NCBI RefSeq assembly: GCF_031755915.1
Contig: NC_083379.1
Span: 43,346,001-43,410,000 of the forward strand
Source: Ziziphus jujuba
Lineage: Eukaryota; Streptophyta; Magnoliopsida; Rosales; Rhamnaceae
DNA length: 64,000 bases
Reading direction: 5' to 3'
Positions within the stretch are counted from its first letter, which is position 1. Each line of letters opens with the position of its first letter. The position numbers were made by a program, and so were the translations under genes. The notes below the pieces were generated by a model. That model saw only the letters and a program-made list of their open reading frames with translations. It made no database searches and was not told the DNA's origin. This document shows, in pieces, positions 13,471 through 25,852 of this stretch.

Positions 13471-13606
13471 GGCTTGGCTTGGCCAGCTGATGAAGGAATT
13501 TCCAGATATGACAATTACGAACACCACGTAGAGAGCAGTCCCCTGTCGCATGGAATCCCAGTTTGTTGTTCACCTTTCACGGACTCGGTAGCTCTTCAGA
13601 AGTTTC

Positions 13607-13660
13607 TTTTGGGCCATATATGCTGGACCCAATTCACTGGCCCAAATATTGAAGCCCAAT
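13607..13660 (-). promoter_or_regulatory. Site II (TGGGCY) cluster upstream of the RAB gene
   Basis: TGGGCC at 13610-13615, GGCCCA at 13639-13644 and AGCCCA at 13653-13658 lie 140-190 bp upstream of the RAB start codon. TGGGCY site II elements bind TCP factors and are common in promoters of plant genes active in growing cells. The motifs are seen directly; regulation is inferred. Confidence 0.5.
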
Positions 13661-13670
13661 CATCTATTAT

Positions 13671-14566
13671 ATAATTGATTTCATTTTCATTTTTATACCT
13701 ATATATATATATATATATATTCTTTTTTTTTTTCAGAAAAGAAAAATCCTATATTTATATCATGAAGAAAAATAATAATCTGCATGTTTTTCCAAATTTC
13801 CAAATCCCTCAAGTAGTATTGGTCCTATACCATCCCAAACTAAATTGATTTTTTATGCCACAAATAACTTGTCTGATTTCATTTGTAGGCTGGCAAACCA
13901 ACAATATATATATTGTGGGTATAGTAGTATATATGATAATTAATTCGGCTTGAAAGAGATGTCTCTATACACCAATCCATAGGAAAGAAAATGCATACTT
14001 GAATCATATCAAAAATAGACAAATCTAAGTTCTTGGAAGATTATATATATAAAACATATTATTTTTCTTTTGGTTAGGCTTGACTTGGCCTGCAAGTCTA
14101 AATCCGGAGGAGTCTTTTGTCCGAGAAGCCTCTTCTCTAACCAAATCAAAGTCAACGTAATGATTCAAAATCATTGGCTGTGTTTATTATTAATCATGAA
14201 ATGATTCAAAATTTTTGATTTAGTAGCACCTTTTGTTTTGATAAGAGTTTAGGAAACATACGTTTGTTTGTATTTTTACCATTTTGATTCCCTCTAATTC
14301 GAGAAAACTATTACAATAATGATTTGAGTTTTGTCAAGGCAGAAAACATGAGGAACTTTCCTAATACATATATAATATTATGTGCGAAGCATATATTCCA
14401 TTTTGAGCAATATTAATAGTCTATGTAAACAACTATTACCATATAGACCCATCAATCATAGGATTTTTACATAGCCAAAAATTTGTGCCAATGAATCTAC
14501 AAGTGCGAAGGAATATTAGAAAAGTCAAAGTCAAATTAAGTGATTGCCCACACGCATTAGAATACT
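13671..14566. other. Intergenic DNA between divergent RAB and small-protein genes
   Basis: AT-rich, with a TA microsatellite around 13700-13722. No coding sequence is supported. Confidence 0.4.
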
Positions 14567-14596
14567 ATGTTACTTGCCATGATATACTTCTCCAAC

Positions 14597-14605
14597 CATA
14601 TAAAG
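14597..14605 (+). promoter_or_regulatory. TATA box of the small plant gene
   Basis: CATATAAAG lies 82-90 bp upstream of the ATG at 14687. An in-frame ATG at 14567 lies upstream of this box and is therefore unlikely to be in the transcript. Confidence 0.5.
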
Positions 14606-14686
14606 CCAAGATTATCCTCTCTGTATTCTATCATTTGTAGCAGTTTCTTGGCCAGGAGGAGCCAAGAAGCAGCAGCTCAAAAAACC

Positions 14687-14923
14687 ATGTCTATCAAGAA
14701 GACTCATTCGCTCAACAATGGCGATGCTATGAAGGTTGATGTTGCAAAGAAAGGAAGGTCCTTCGATCGTTGTTTCTCTTTCATGGAGATATCACTGGAA
14801 CCAGGAAAACAGCTCAAAGATATGGATTCAGACAAACTCAAGTCTCAGATCAGGAAATGGGCTAAGGCGGTTGTTGCATATGCTCGACAAGTTAGTGGTC
14901 GTTTTGGAAGCTCTAGTGGCTAA
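14687..14923 (+). CDS. Small plant protein of unknown function, 78 aa
   Basis: A single exon encodes 78 residues with an N-terminus of KKTHSLNNGDAMKVDV, then RSFDRCFSFMEISLEPGK and a C-terminal block, KWAKAVVAYARQVSGRFGSS. There is no signal peptide or membrane segment. The pattern of a short basic N-terminus followed by conserved-looking motifs resembles small plant-specific proteins known only from genome surveys, but I cannot give it a family name. I chose the ATG at 14687 because it follows a TATA box at a normal distance and has a good context (AAAACCATGT). The longer frame from 14567 would begin upstream of that box. Confidence 0.65.
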   Translation: MSIKKTHSLNNGDAMKVDVAKKGRSFDRCFSFMEISLEPGKQLKDMDSDKLKSQIRKWAKAVVAYARQVSGRFGSSSG

Positions 14924-15394
14924 TCAAAAACCTCTCTGAAGCATGTTTTGCCTTAAAAACATGAAATTCTACGGATTGGTTGTATAGCAACTCATTTTGC
15001 TAGTGTAATTTATGTAAATATGAGTTAGACAAATTGACGAATTTGTTAATTCTTTGAATTGGTTGGATATGGCAAAAATTTGTGTATACTTCGAGGATTG
15101 GTTGGTTAGGCCGGACCCGTTGCTTGTATAGTCGGACTCAAAAGGAAATAAAGGGGCTCATATTGTTTTTTTTTTAATTTTCTGTCTACTACTGTATGTA
15201 AAATGTAATCTAGCTACAAGAAAAATGTGAAAAAAAAGAAAAGAAAATTACAAACCAGTTTCAACAAAAATTTTATACAACACGACCAATATGGAAATTC
15301 CAAAGTCATATAAGCCTTGGAAAGAACATTTTAAGCTTAAACTCCTTGTTCTCATGAGATAAAAAGTTGTCCAAAACTTAAAAAGATCCTGTCC
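14924..15394. other. 3' UTR and intergenic gap
   Basis: Convergent gap between the 78-aa gene and the anoctamin gene. No coding sequence seen. Confidence 0.4.
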
Positions 15395-18300
15395 TCACTC
15401 TTCCTTTTTCATACCAAATTCCTTTTCTACAACATGTTCCTTTTCCTCACGAGATTCCTTCTCTGCGGAGATGGACCTTAAAATCCTCTTAGAACACACG
15501 TCTTGAGCCTGTGTTGCATTTTTCATTCGGTTGGCTCTAACCCATGCAGGTTCCTACAAGAAAATCAGAATTATATGGTATTTGATCTTCCAAATAATGA
15601 TGGTTAATGCTTTACTTTTTGGGGCCTTTGCATATATTAGTCATAAGAAGAAATGTGGATTCTGAAATTACAAAGCCTTTTTTTACAATGAGGAAAGTGA
15701 AATAACCTCCGGGACAAAGCGAGAGAATCCAAACTTGATCATGAGGAGAATATGCTCCATGACAAGGATTGCTGCTAGTCCAGGCTCGATTTTCCATCTT
15801 CCTTCCTCGTCGTACAGCCATGCTAAAAGTGCGCAGTTGGTGCATATTGACATAACTGTAAGAAACTGAAATTCGTACAGATATCCTCATGTCAGTAAGA
15901 CAATGACTGAAACTGTCAAAGTAACATATTTTGAAATGATATATTCAAGTACCTGAAAAATGTTTAGCCAAGCTCCAATTGTTGCAGCAGCACGGGGTTG
16001 TGGCCTCTTAAACATAGTAAGCAGCTTCAATGCGTCTGTTCGGATTTCAGTGATATTGTTCTGCAATGAGCGTACCACCAACGTTCATTTACTTAATAAG
16101 AAAAAGAAAAAGAAAATTCATATAATATTACAGAATGTATCAGTAAAATCATTACATACCAAAATAGCAAAGGCAAAAGCGAGGGGAAATGCACTAGCAA
16201 ACATCATAATCATGCCAAATTGCAATGCCAATTCCAAAAGATCTGCAGGCAGGTTTTGAAGGTCTAACCAGTCACAGAAATAAAAATACATAGACAGTCT
16301 CTAATTGATGCACAAAGCAGAAGGTCCAATTTGACACATGTCATTGCTAAGATGATGCCCACATCATCCTCTAGCTAAATTTAGTATCAAAATTACCATC
16401 AAATAGTCCATCTTCAATCTCCTCGCCAATACTTGCAGAGTAAGAAGGCTTCAGGTACTCTTTTTCTACCCTAGAAGAAAACTGAATTTTCCCCGATGAT
16501 GATTTTTTTTCCTGCCTTTTCTTGCTTCTTGACTCCAGAAGAACATTAGCTTGTGTTCAGGTAATATACAAGCTATAATTGCATCCCATTATGTAAGAGG
16601 TCTAAGTGATGACAATAAAACAAACAGAAGCTTACCGGATTCTGTATTTCTTGTAACTATATTTTAGATATGGCAAAGAATTTTCCCAAAGGTTTTGCAA
16701 CACCTGGAAAGTAATGTCCAGTTCAAGAGCATTTTAAACCACTGAGTAAGGAACTAGACAAAACCATAATGGTGAATGTTGTTTATGTATTTGACCTCAG
16801 AGACAAGAAGGCGCAGAATCAAGACTTGGCGGAGAGTTAAAAAACTACGGTGCAAAAGAGCATGGTAGAAAACTCCTATATACGATTGCATAAAATACAG
16901 ACCAAACACCTGCAAGAGAAATCAAGTCTGTGAAGCATTGCCTAAATTTCAAGAACAAGAACCCAAATATACATGACACCTTCAGTTATATACCTTGTAG
17001 ACCAAGCTATCAGCCCTTTTTTCTTTATTTTCGTTGTCTTCATGCTTGATGAGCTTGACAGAGATCTTCCCTCCAACTTGTGTAAGATACTGAATGGCGA
17101 AAAGATAAATGGCAGTAAGCCCGAACCTGAAAAGCAAAGATGGTAAATTTTAATTCTCAAGACACAAATCCATAAAAATTTGACAGGACATAAATGAAAA
17201 TGTTCAGTATGTTTGTTGCAGAAATATTTCAAAAGCAATGTTATAGCTCCACCCCATTTACATGCAGAGCCTGAATGCTAAAATATTAAACTTGATTTAG
17301 CCATTTCAAAAAGAATAGATGTTAATACTTTTCCTTCTTGTGTCTTACTTTATAATATCAGACTCCATAACCTCGTAAGTATGAGCATAGGCCAGTTCAA
17401 ATGGCAACTGGAGGCATATAATACTCAAGATAACAAGAGCATCATTTCTGAATCGCAAAAGTCGTCCAAACCACTCATTTCTTTGAAACACTTCTTTCTC
17501 TATTTTTATGTGAGCTTTTCTGACAGGCTTCTCAGCTGACTGTACAGAACTCCTGTCCATGCCCAAAAGCTTGTATCCCACGTCAGCTTCCATTGAATAA
17601 CTAATCTGCCATCTATCACAAGACAGGAATATATAATAGAAGAAAGGAAAAGGGAAACAGATAAATACCAAGTTAAAATGTGAATTCGAGTTCAATAACA
17701 ATGACAAGTTACCTGGCTAAAAGGGCAGAGTTCTTTCGTTTCCAGAACTGGGAAAACATTATAGCCCATAATATTATACTTACAAAGAAAATGGGGAGCA
17801 CGAGTAACCTCAACGACCTAAACTCAAGAACATAGCTATTTTTATGAGAACAATTCACCAGAAAAACAAACTAAGATTAACAGCATGCAAGACATAAAAG
17901 AGACAGCATCACGGACCCACCCAAAATTGATGATCTGCAAAGTAAGCCCAAATGCAGCAGGGAAGAGCAACCACCGTGTATACATTCCAAGGAAAGCAAA
18001 ATAGACCGCAATCTGCAAAAAGTAATAAATTTTTGTTCATATGTTATGCAAACTCTTAAATGAATAGTTTTTTGATAAAGCCAATTTAACCTTGGTTCCG
18101 AAGTACGAATAAATCTCATCTATTGGCTGGTTTGTGAAGTCCCACCAGTGAAGTGCCCAACTATAGAGGAGCTTCTTTCTCTTTGTTTCATCTGTCAACC
18201 AAAATTCATATTACAATTCAGAACTAAGTTGATACCAGAGCCGGCAATCTGTTCTCTCAGGTTGATAGTTAAAACATACCATGCAAAGGAAAGACTCGCT

Positions 18301-19289
18301 TAACAATGCCTTCTGTTTCCAACTTCTGAAGCAAACATTCCCCAACTTCCCATTTGAACTCCTTACCATCATATTTTAGAGTAATAGCTGTTTGCCTCTT
18401 GTTTTTCTGTAAAATTTAATTCATGTACCATTAACAAGAAGCAGATGCATAGTTCAAAAACAAATTTTGGTCGGTGCCCAGATTTCGTCAGAGACAGAAA
18501 AAAGATAGAGAATTTGTTTTGGATAAGATAAAAGGGCATGGACCGCTGATTGATTAAATTATAGTATAAAATCATTGCTAAATGAAATGGAATTCCATAT
18601 TAGTGACTCACAATTCCACGTATTAGATGCTGATAGCAGTAAAACCGCTCACACCAACTGAACAATGAACCATCAGGTTGTCTCTCAAAAGCTTTAACTT
18701 CCTCCCAATGAAATTGTAATTCCATCCCTGAAAAGTGGCATTGCTCATTGGTTCACGAAGAAACAGTATGCTTATGATAGTTATAAGATATCGGCAATTT
18801 CAGAACAGGACAACTAAACATGAACTGAACTACAGGAAAATGAAGAATCTCAATAGAAAATTGCATCATAGTATTACCAATTCGAGTCTGTTTTGTTATT
18901 TGCAACTCGGCAGCAGCCATCCCTAAAGTCTCCAAAGATGCTGCCAGCTGAACGAGGAAGATAAATGGCAAATAAATCGTAAACAAAGCTGGACAACGAA
19001 TTTAATATGTATTACATAGAATTCAAGGAGGTAAATAATGATTTTCAAATTGAAAATTCAAGGGACAGTAAAGTGTTTGTTGTAAGTATTGAAATAAATA
19101 AATAAATAAAAACTGAACCTTAATAAACTCATCAGCAACACCAAGCACTCTCTCAGCAATTAAACCCACTTTCTTGAACTCATTTACAAGAACCTCCACA
19201 CAGTCAGAAGATTCATCTTCTACCTTCACAGTTCTTTTTGGAACCACAACCCCAATTTCAAAAGTAGGCTGTTCCTCAAGCACGTCCAT
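15395..19289 (-). CDS. Anoctamin/TMEM16-like membrane protein (At1g73020 type)
   Basis: Sixteen minus-strand coding exons give 666 residues, with every junction in phase: 19119-19289, 18878-18947, 18612-18727, 18280-18406, 18091-18191, 17921-18012, 17713-17817, 17349-17612, 16994-17126, 16796-16909, 16636-16703, 16397-16527, 16160-16242, 15953-16060, 15707-15865 and 15395-15553. Recognisable blocks are [36 protein letters not shown], the [16 protein letters not shown] helix, [19 protein letters not shown] and LILRLLVSE. The membrane-spanning core starts after about residue 195. The family includes calcium-activated channels and lipid scramblases; activity of the plant member is not established. 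The acceptor at 15866, not the one at 15856, keeps exon 15 in frame. The C-terminus is a charged tail rich in E and K. Exon 2 has a duplicate at 39236-39310. Confidence 0.93.
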
Positions 19290-20278
19290 TTCCAGCCTAA
19301 CTTGGTTCCAAAACCAAGATAAAAAAATTGTCCCTGTACTTATGATTCAAGTGAAGCTTTTATTAAACTAGAAGGTGAACTTTTGCATAATTAGTCAGAA
19401 AGCCAAGTGTGTAATCGTATTTGAGATCCAATAGAAGCTTGTAACAACCAACAAAAATAGAAAGTTTTTTTTCCCGTTGAAATGGCTCAAATAGCCAACG
19501 GAATATTCCTCAGTTTAGCCATAACCAGCTATACACGGGGTTTCTAATATATGATGGGGATCAAAGAATGGTTTTATTAAAACGACTAGATGAATTTGAA
19601 TCGAAAGCAAAATGTGGGTTGCCGAAAAGAAAAGAAACAGAAAACAGAAAGAGACAGAGAGAAAGAGAAAGAGAGAAGGTGAACAGGTGGCTGAGTAGTC
19701 GGATATTGGGGAAGAGCTGTTACGAGGGAAAGACACATAGGATGGAAAATTAGATGGCAGTCAGACACGTGGCTATGCAAATGGCAGTTTCTTTCGTAAT
19801 TTTGGACGTGTACGCTTCCCATGAATCTATCTGGTTCTATGTAGAATCACTCAGAAAAATGATCGTTTTGAAAACAATCACACAAACAAGAATTAGTTTG
19901 CACATCTTTTGCACTATGATTTTTTACTATGATTGTTTCCATGTTGTACCATAACTTTGTGGGTTTTTTTGTATTTCAAATGCACTTCAGCCCACAGTGA
20001 CTGGGGCAGTTAAATGAGAATGGCTCTTGTCATCTCACTCGCCCCGTCAGGGAATTCAAATGGATTTGCAGTTGCAGTTGATAGAAATAGATGGATGCTA
20101 TCTAATTTTAATTTGATAAAATTAAAAAGGAAAAACTTAATATGATACACATAGAAAATTAATAATATACTCATCTTTTTTTATTTATCTTTAAATATAG
20201 TCAGTACATGCAACATAAACATCATAAACACCAATTTAACTTTTATTTTTTCAAAAACTTAGATTTTAGTTTTCATAC
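19290..20278. other. Shared upstream/downstream region of the anoctamin and CZIB genes
   Basis: No coding sequence. It holds the anoctamin 5' leader (GA-rich at 19620-19680, CT-rich on the gene's strand). The part from about 19690 is duplicated at 49060-49400. Confidence 0.5.
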
Positions 20279-21108
20279 TCAAACACGTGTAAAACGTGTC
20301 CGTAAATCCATCACTGTCCCAATCTCGTTATTTTCATTATCTTTGATTGAAACATCTTGGCCAGACAAGTTTATACTGACCACCTGCCCAGAATCCACCT
20401 GAAATTAAAAAAAAATAAAAAAAAATAAAAAAGAAAAAAGAAAAAAGAAAAAAAAGATTATAATTTTTTAAAAATGCAATATATTATAAAAAGAAAAAAG
20501 AAAAAAGAGATTATAATTTTTTAAAAATGCAATAGTTTATAAATAATAAAAAATAACAGCATAAGAAAACACTTACAACTTCTGCCACCCAAGTACCATC
20601 GAACGAGTAATCAACCACTATCAGTCCTTGGCATGAGAACCTCATTAAAGGAGAAAATTTATTGCTGGCAGAGTAAGGACAGCCATATCCGGGAACCATC
20701 TCAATTACAGCAGTTCTCTCACAATCTCCGCACTTAATATTAAAAAAAAAAGTATGTATATTAATTTTGTTCACATCAATCACAATATTAAAAATATTTT
20801 TTAATATATAAAAAACCACCTCCGTAACGAAGGGCTCTTCCACGGTAATAGCTACTTCCTTGTTTGTGCGAAACCCACAGTTCTCACATCTCAGCTATAC
20901 AAAAAAAAGAATATATATATATATATATATAAATGAATTGAGATAAAATTTAATAGAATTCAAAGCAGTTACAAAATAAACTAAAATAATAAAGTAATAA
21001 ACCTACAGTCAAAAAGTGCACAGTCTGTTTGGAGTTTAGACCATACTCAGGCTGAATATTTTTAATATTTTTTAATTGGGCACATAATTCTAAAACGAAA
21101 ACCGGCAT
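20279..21108 (-). CDS. CXXC-motif zinc-binding protein, DUF866/CZIB family
   Basis: Four coding exons, 21007-21108, 20820-20894, 20577-20732 and 20279-20398, give 150 residues in one open frame. The order matches the eukaryotic DUF866 family (human CZIB/C1orf123): an N-terminal block reading LKNIKNIQPEYG, then two CXXC pairs, CENC (Cys37 and Cys40) and CGDC (Cys60 and Cys63), that bind zinc, then the FSPLMRFSCQGLIVVDY strand and a short acidic tail ending TRFTRV. The family is conserved, but its molecular role is poorly known. Usual length is about 160 residues, so this copy looks complete. Decayed copies lie at 37993-38904 and 49610-51318, which makes this the only intact member in the window. 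Confidence 0.88.
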
Positions 21109-22195
21109 TTTTTGTTATGAGAAAATTTTTACTGTATGGAATTAGTGGAGAAAGGATATATATATATATATATATATATATAAGGACATAAAGCTTGAAA
21201 GAATGATAAAAGAGTGTGCTACGAATTTTGTATGAATGGGTAGTTTTGTATGGGTTAATTTGTATGATTAATTTTTATTCAATGAAATATGTGTGTATGA
21301 TCACAAAATTAAAATAAAATGAAATGAAATAAAACAGAAAAAAAAAAATCAAGAGTGACAATAATGATTAATTTTAATAAAATTCATTTGTCAAGAATTG
21401 CATGAAGTGATAAAAAAAACATAACTCAGAAGGAAATTTGACATTTTTAATACTTTAATTTGAAGTTTATGTGTAAAACATGTAATAATTCTAAAAGATA
21501 GTGTATTTTAACCCTTTCAATTGCTCAAAACAGATTGAATACGATTACCTTTCAAAATTTCGCAAGTGCTTGACATGGTGTGAGCAACTCACCAGCGTCC
21601 ACATATTAACCAAAAGACCTCACAGCGTTCGCATGGTCGGGTCTCTACACTTGGGTCCACACTGTCTACACTAACCAATGGCTCACAACCAGGACAGACA
21701 AAAATAGAAGAATATATTGTAATATTGATGTGTAAGAGCTAGAGAAGTGGCATAATAGGAAGTCACATAACCTCTATATTGCTTGGCAATATTTTTCAAG
21801 ACTCAAACAGATAATATTGACATGGTGGAGGGCATGGGGTGCTTAATAATTCCCAAAATGAAGTCAATTGGCTAGTGTAAAATTATAAATATTAGAAAGC
21901 AATTAAAGGTGCATACCATAAACAATTTTTTGCTCTCTATCTTATTAATTCAATTATATATTATAGTATAAGGAAAACTAGTAACATCCATTAGGCCATT
22001 CACTTTTAAATAATGACAATTTTTTAGCAAAAATTTAAAATTTTCTTTTTATCATCCATTTAAAGAAAAATAAGAAACAATGTAAAATAATTCTTTTTTT
22101 TTTGTTTTTTTTTTTCTCTCATGGTTTAAATGATGTAATTACAAATATATTTTATGAATAGAATAAATAGAATAAGGGGTAGTATTCAATGCTTT
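21109..22195. other. Intergenic DNA between the CZIB and F-box genes
   Basis: No coding sequence. Contains a TA microsatellite at 21160-21181. Most of it is recognisable again at 51320-51930 and 52600-52860, and 21650-21850 is present inverted at 37165-37210. Confidence 0.5.
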
Positions 22196-24017
22196 TTAGC
22201 TACATATCTCATTTTTCTGCCATTTCAAATTCACGCTGATTATGTTGTAGAATTCTTTTTGATGTGGCTTCAACAATGGAGGAATTTTATCCCTCTCTCC
22301 TATCCAATCTATTCTCTCAATTTCAACACCATCCAAGTTGTAGTCGCGAATGCAAGGTTTAGTAAAGCTATTGAAGCGGCAAATCTTTCCTGTTTTTTTA
22401 TCAAATACTTCATCGCAAAATACCTACAAAAATATACAAACAAAAATAAGACTATTATTATAAATTTTTAATTTGTCGATCATAAATATAATACACAACG
22501 CAAAAAAAAAATTATACATATATGAATTAGTACGTACCCTTATAATGTCATTATTGAGAGATGATGATGCCACGTACATGTTATCCCAGCATTGCTCCGA
22601 AAACAGAAAGCGCAACCAATTTCCAGAGCTCATTAATGAAATTGTGACATAGGGATTCAAATCTTTGAGTTCCTCCAGTATAAGGAGAACTTGTTCGCTA
22701 AATTTGTCATAGATTATCACACTCTGCAAATGTCATAGTAGTAACAAGAAATTAGAGAGCAATCAATCATAAGAAAATTTTAATAAATAACTAAAAAAGG
22801 GGTTGCAACATTAATCATATAAATAGATTAAACATATAAATAGATCAACATACCAAAGTATGACTTTCCAAAGATTGTATAGCAACTTTAAGATCTCCAA
22901 TGTGAACGGTTTTTTCATATAATTCTTTTAATTTATAGAACCAAACAATATCATTGTGATTTCCAAGATGAAACTGAAATGTAGCTTTTTTTAAATTTGA
23001 AGTATTTATGGAATAAAAGGGTAATTTATTATTTATGAATTCTACTGAATGGAGATTTGGAACATCAATCTTAGTTGCAGTTCCCAGGCTCTTACAACTT
23101 TTAATTTCTAACTGTTTCAGTTTGGGATTTGAAATCTTTATAGTTTCCAAACTAAGACAATCTAAGACCAAAATTTCAAGGCCAACAAGTTTAGATATTT
23201 GATTTTGAACCCATGCAAGACTTGCCATCTTGCATAAGGTATGCAGACTTAGGAATTTCAAATTATGGCAACCTGCCAAGTCAATTTCACATGGCATAGA
23301 TCTAGTCCCATGAAAGGAGAAACACTGGAGACTTGGACCTCTAACCTCAACCTTTGTAAGCTTTCCACAGTATTGAATAAGAATCATTTTGATCCACTGA
23401 AGACTTGAAACCTTAAGACTTGTCAGCATCTCACATCCCTTGATTACCAACTTCTCAAGCAAAGGACAGCTAAATATAAAATTCAGGACAAATGTATCAT
23501 CCACATCCATATCACACAGAACCAAACGTTGTAGATGAGGAAGATTTATATTGCAGTACTTTCTAGAGTTGTCAAGTCCAAATCCAGATAAAGATAATTC
23601 GATTAATGTGTTGAAAGAAAAGATAACACAGTCAGGTAATTTGTAAGGTGCATTCTTAGTCTTCCTAAGGTCAATAGCAAACTCCTCAAGTCTACTACTA
23701 GTCTTAGTCACAAAATTTATCCACCGGTCAATTAGATTATCCCATTCTTCTGGTTTATAGTAGAATATTCTCAGCTTGAATGCTTGCAAACCCAGGTTTT
23801 TGGCGATGCAGTTTTGTAAAGTAGTCTCCACATATTGTTTGAAACTAATCTCTGTTGACTTAAAGTAATGTTCGGTCCTCAAATCCACATAGGGACATGA
23901 TAACGCTATACTTCTCCATGCCTTGGACAAAATACTTGTTTTGGCTACGTCTCTGGGAGCAAGAAAATAAAGTACATGATGAAGAACCTGTTCAGGCAAT
24001 TCAGAAATCAAATCCAT
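22196..24017 (-). CDS. F-box/LRR-like protein, copy 1
   Basis: Three coding exons, 22854-24017, 22538-22723 and 22196-22423, give 525 residues. The N-terminus is a clear F-box: DLISELPEQVLHHVLYFL, then SILSKAWRSI (residues about 2-37). It is followed by leucine-rich stretches such as LPHLQRLVLCDMDV and CPLLEKLVIKGCEML, spaced like plant F-box/LRR repeats. F-box proteins bridge SKP1-CUL1 ubiquitin ligases to substrates through the LRR part. The last two exons encode a C-terminal region found also in copy 2 (LKPHQKEFYNIISVNLKW). The frame is open throughout. Copy 2 is at 46918-48761, and broken copies lie at 52856-53170 and 39770-39980. Confidence 0.85.
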
Positions 24018-24114
24018 GTTGACAAAATTTATTAATCTGTTCTGTGCAAGTTTACAAGCTTTTAAGACAATAATATGAAGGTTAATGACTACTTTACCTG
24101 TCTTATATTCTTAA

Positions 24115-24242
24115 ATTCTCCTTTTCCAAGTTTGATTTGGAAAAGAGTTTCCTTCATATAGTCGAAATTCTCCTTTTCCAAGTTTGATTTGGAAAAGAGT
24201 TTCCTTCGAAACTTGGAAAAGAGTTTCCTTCATATAGTCGAC
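24115..24242. repeat. Short direct repeats upstream of F-box copy 1
   Basis: The string CCTTTTCCAAGTTTGATTTG and its flanks occur twice (from about 24120 and 24172), and GGAAAAGAGTTTCCTTC occurs three times. The copy-2 locus has a single, shorter version near 48845-48890. Confidence 0.7.
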
Positions 24243-25277
24243 CACTGTCATCATGTGTGATTAAGTTTTCCAGTATAACTCTACTTCTATATGAGAAATT
24301 ATTCAGATAGATCTCACCAATTAGAAAATTATAACATAAAAATGTCGGTCGGATATTATTTTTTACCCAGCTGCAAACTTGTTGCCCAATTCGCATCCGA
24401 GCCGTGCAATAATATTTATTATAATAATAAAACAATATACATATATACAGTCAAATTAATGCGCCACTCCTTCGCAATCCTGTTATAATAATAAGATGCA
24501 AAATATTAAATATGTGTATGCGTGATCTTAAAAGGTTGCATGAGGTAAAAAATGAAAAAAATAATTTTTTTAAATAATATTTTTTGAATTTTTTCGTTTT
24601 TCCGAACCTTTTAAAGAAAGTAAGGCCAAACACAATTGTAAATTAAAGAAAAATAATGCTTTTGAATATGAGAATACATTACTGCTATAGGTCTAACCAA
24701 CTGATTGTGGTTATTATAAAAAAAATAATAATAAAAAAAAATATGATAGTGGTAGGAAATCATTAGTTAGTAGTTGACAAAAGCCTAAAATCATCCTAGA
24801 TTTTGGAAATAAAGTGAACCCAATAACTTCTACCTCATCAATTTTTTATATAAGAAAAGGCGAACAGCTGCTTTCAGTCAGTAAGTTTGCACTTTTTTTT
24901 TTTTTTTCCTTTTACAATGAATCTGTTTTTTTAATTTTTTGATAAAATTTTATACTTCGAATATTTTTTCCCAAGTTATACAACCTTTTTCTTCTAGTTT
25001 CTTGGATCATTTCGTTATATTTTATTTTATTGCTGCTTCATAAGGGCAGTGTGATTCAAGTATTATTTCCCTTTCAATCCTGTACGTTTATCCACATTTG
25101 GGTATCCTGCGGGCTTAATGGATGATGAACTTCGTCTACCTTTGCGTTATCTAATGGGCCAGGTTTGTGTGACATGCTTGTACACTTAAGTGGGTCCAAA
25201 TGGAGGCTTTGATTCTTCCTTTCAGTCATTTTACCAATGCCAGGGCCCATATTTGCCTTTGAAGATACGTTTGGAAA
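24243..25277. other. Intergenic DNA left of MULE element 1
   Basis: AT-rich, no coding sequence recognised. Confidence 0.4.
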
Positions 25278-25392
25278 GGGATTTTTTCGATAAATAGCCA
25301 CTTTACAATTGCATTTTAGAAAAATAGTAAATTTTTTTATTTTTTTAAAAACTAACCAATATTTTACCCATTTGGACTAAAGTACCCTTATC
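25278..25392 (+). repeat. Left terminal inverted repeat of MULE 1
   Basis: Begins GGGATTTTTTCGATAAATAG and pairs with the reverse complement of 37043-37156 (GGGTTTTTTCCATAAATAG), continuing through CCACYTTACAA, ATTTTAGAAAAAT and a poly-T/A stretch to the TACCCTT block. Confidence 0.85.
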
Positions 25393-25468
25393 TATATATA
25401 TATATATATATATATTTTTTGTTCTTTTCTCTATCAAAATGCCTTTTATTTTTTTTGGTCTCGGTTTT

Positions 25469-25852
25469 GTTTTTTTTACTTTCCCTTTGAAAACGTTTGA
25501 AAACGCAGCTAGGGCATTTCAAAAACTACCATCCCGGCCACCATTTTCACCGACATTCGTCTCCCATTCGCCAGCATCGTCCTCGTCCATTATTGTGTCG
25601 GCAAGAGCAGTTCGATTGAGAGCTACCAGAGACAGAAGAATGCTCCTCTGTCCATAGAATGTTTTTTTTACTTTCCCTTTGAAAACGTTTGAAAACGCAG
25701 CTAGGGCATTTCAAAAATTACCATCCCGGCCACCATTTTCACCGACATTCGTCTCCCATTCGCCGGCATCGTCCTCGTCCATTGTTGTGTCGGCAAGAGC
25801 CGTTCGATTGAGAGCTACCAGAGACAGAAGAATGCTCCTCTGTCCATAGAAT
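25469..25852. repeat. 192-bp tandem duplication inside MULE 1
   Basis: Two nearly identical 192-bp units start at 25469 and 25661. Each holds CGCAGCTAGGGCATTTC and ends TCTGTCCATAGAATG. Visible differences are few, for example CCAGCATCG versus CCGGCATCG. A 72-codon open frame crosses the first unit but is not recognised. The GC-rich character suggests captured host 5' sequence. Confidence 0.85.

Noticed and set aside
14567..14686. Upstream in-frame ATG extending the 78-aa protein
   Set aside because: It lies upstream of the TATA box, so it is unlikely to be in the mRNA.
15707..15855. Acceptor at 15856 for anoctamin exon 15
   Set aside because: It gives the wrong phase; the acceptor ten bases upstream in the gene (15866) restores the family sequence [10 protein letters not shown].
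25439..25657. 72-codon frame rich in Pro, Ser and Arg at the left of MULE 1
   Set aside because: Overlaps the 192-bp duplication; no family recognised and no splice context, so not called as a gene.
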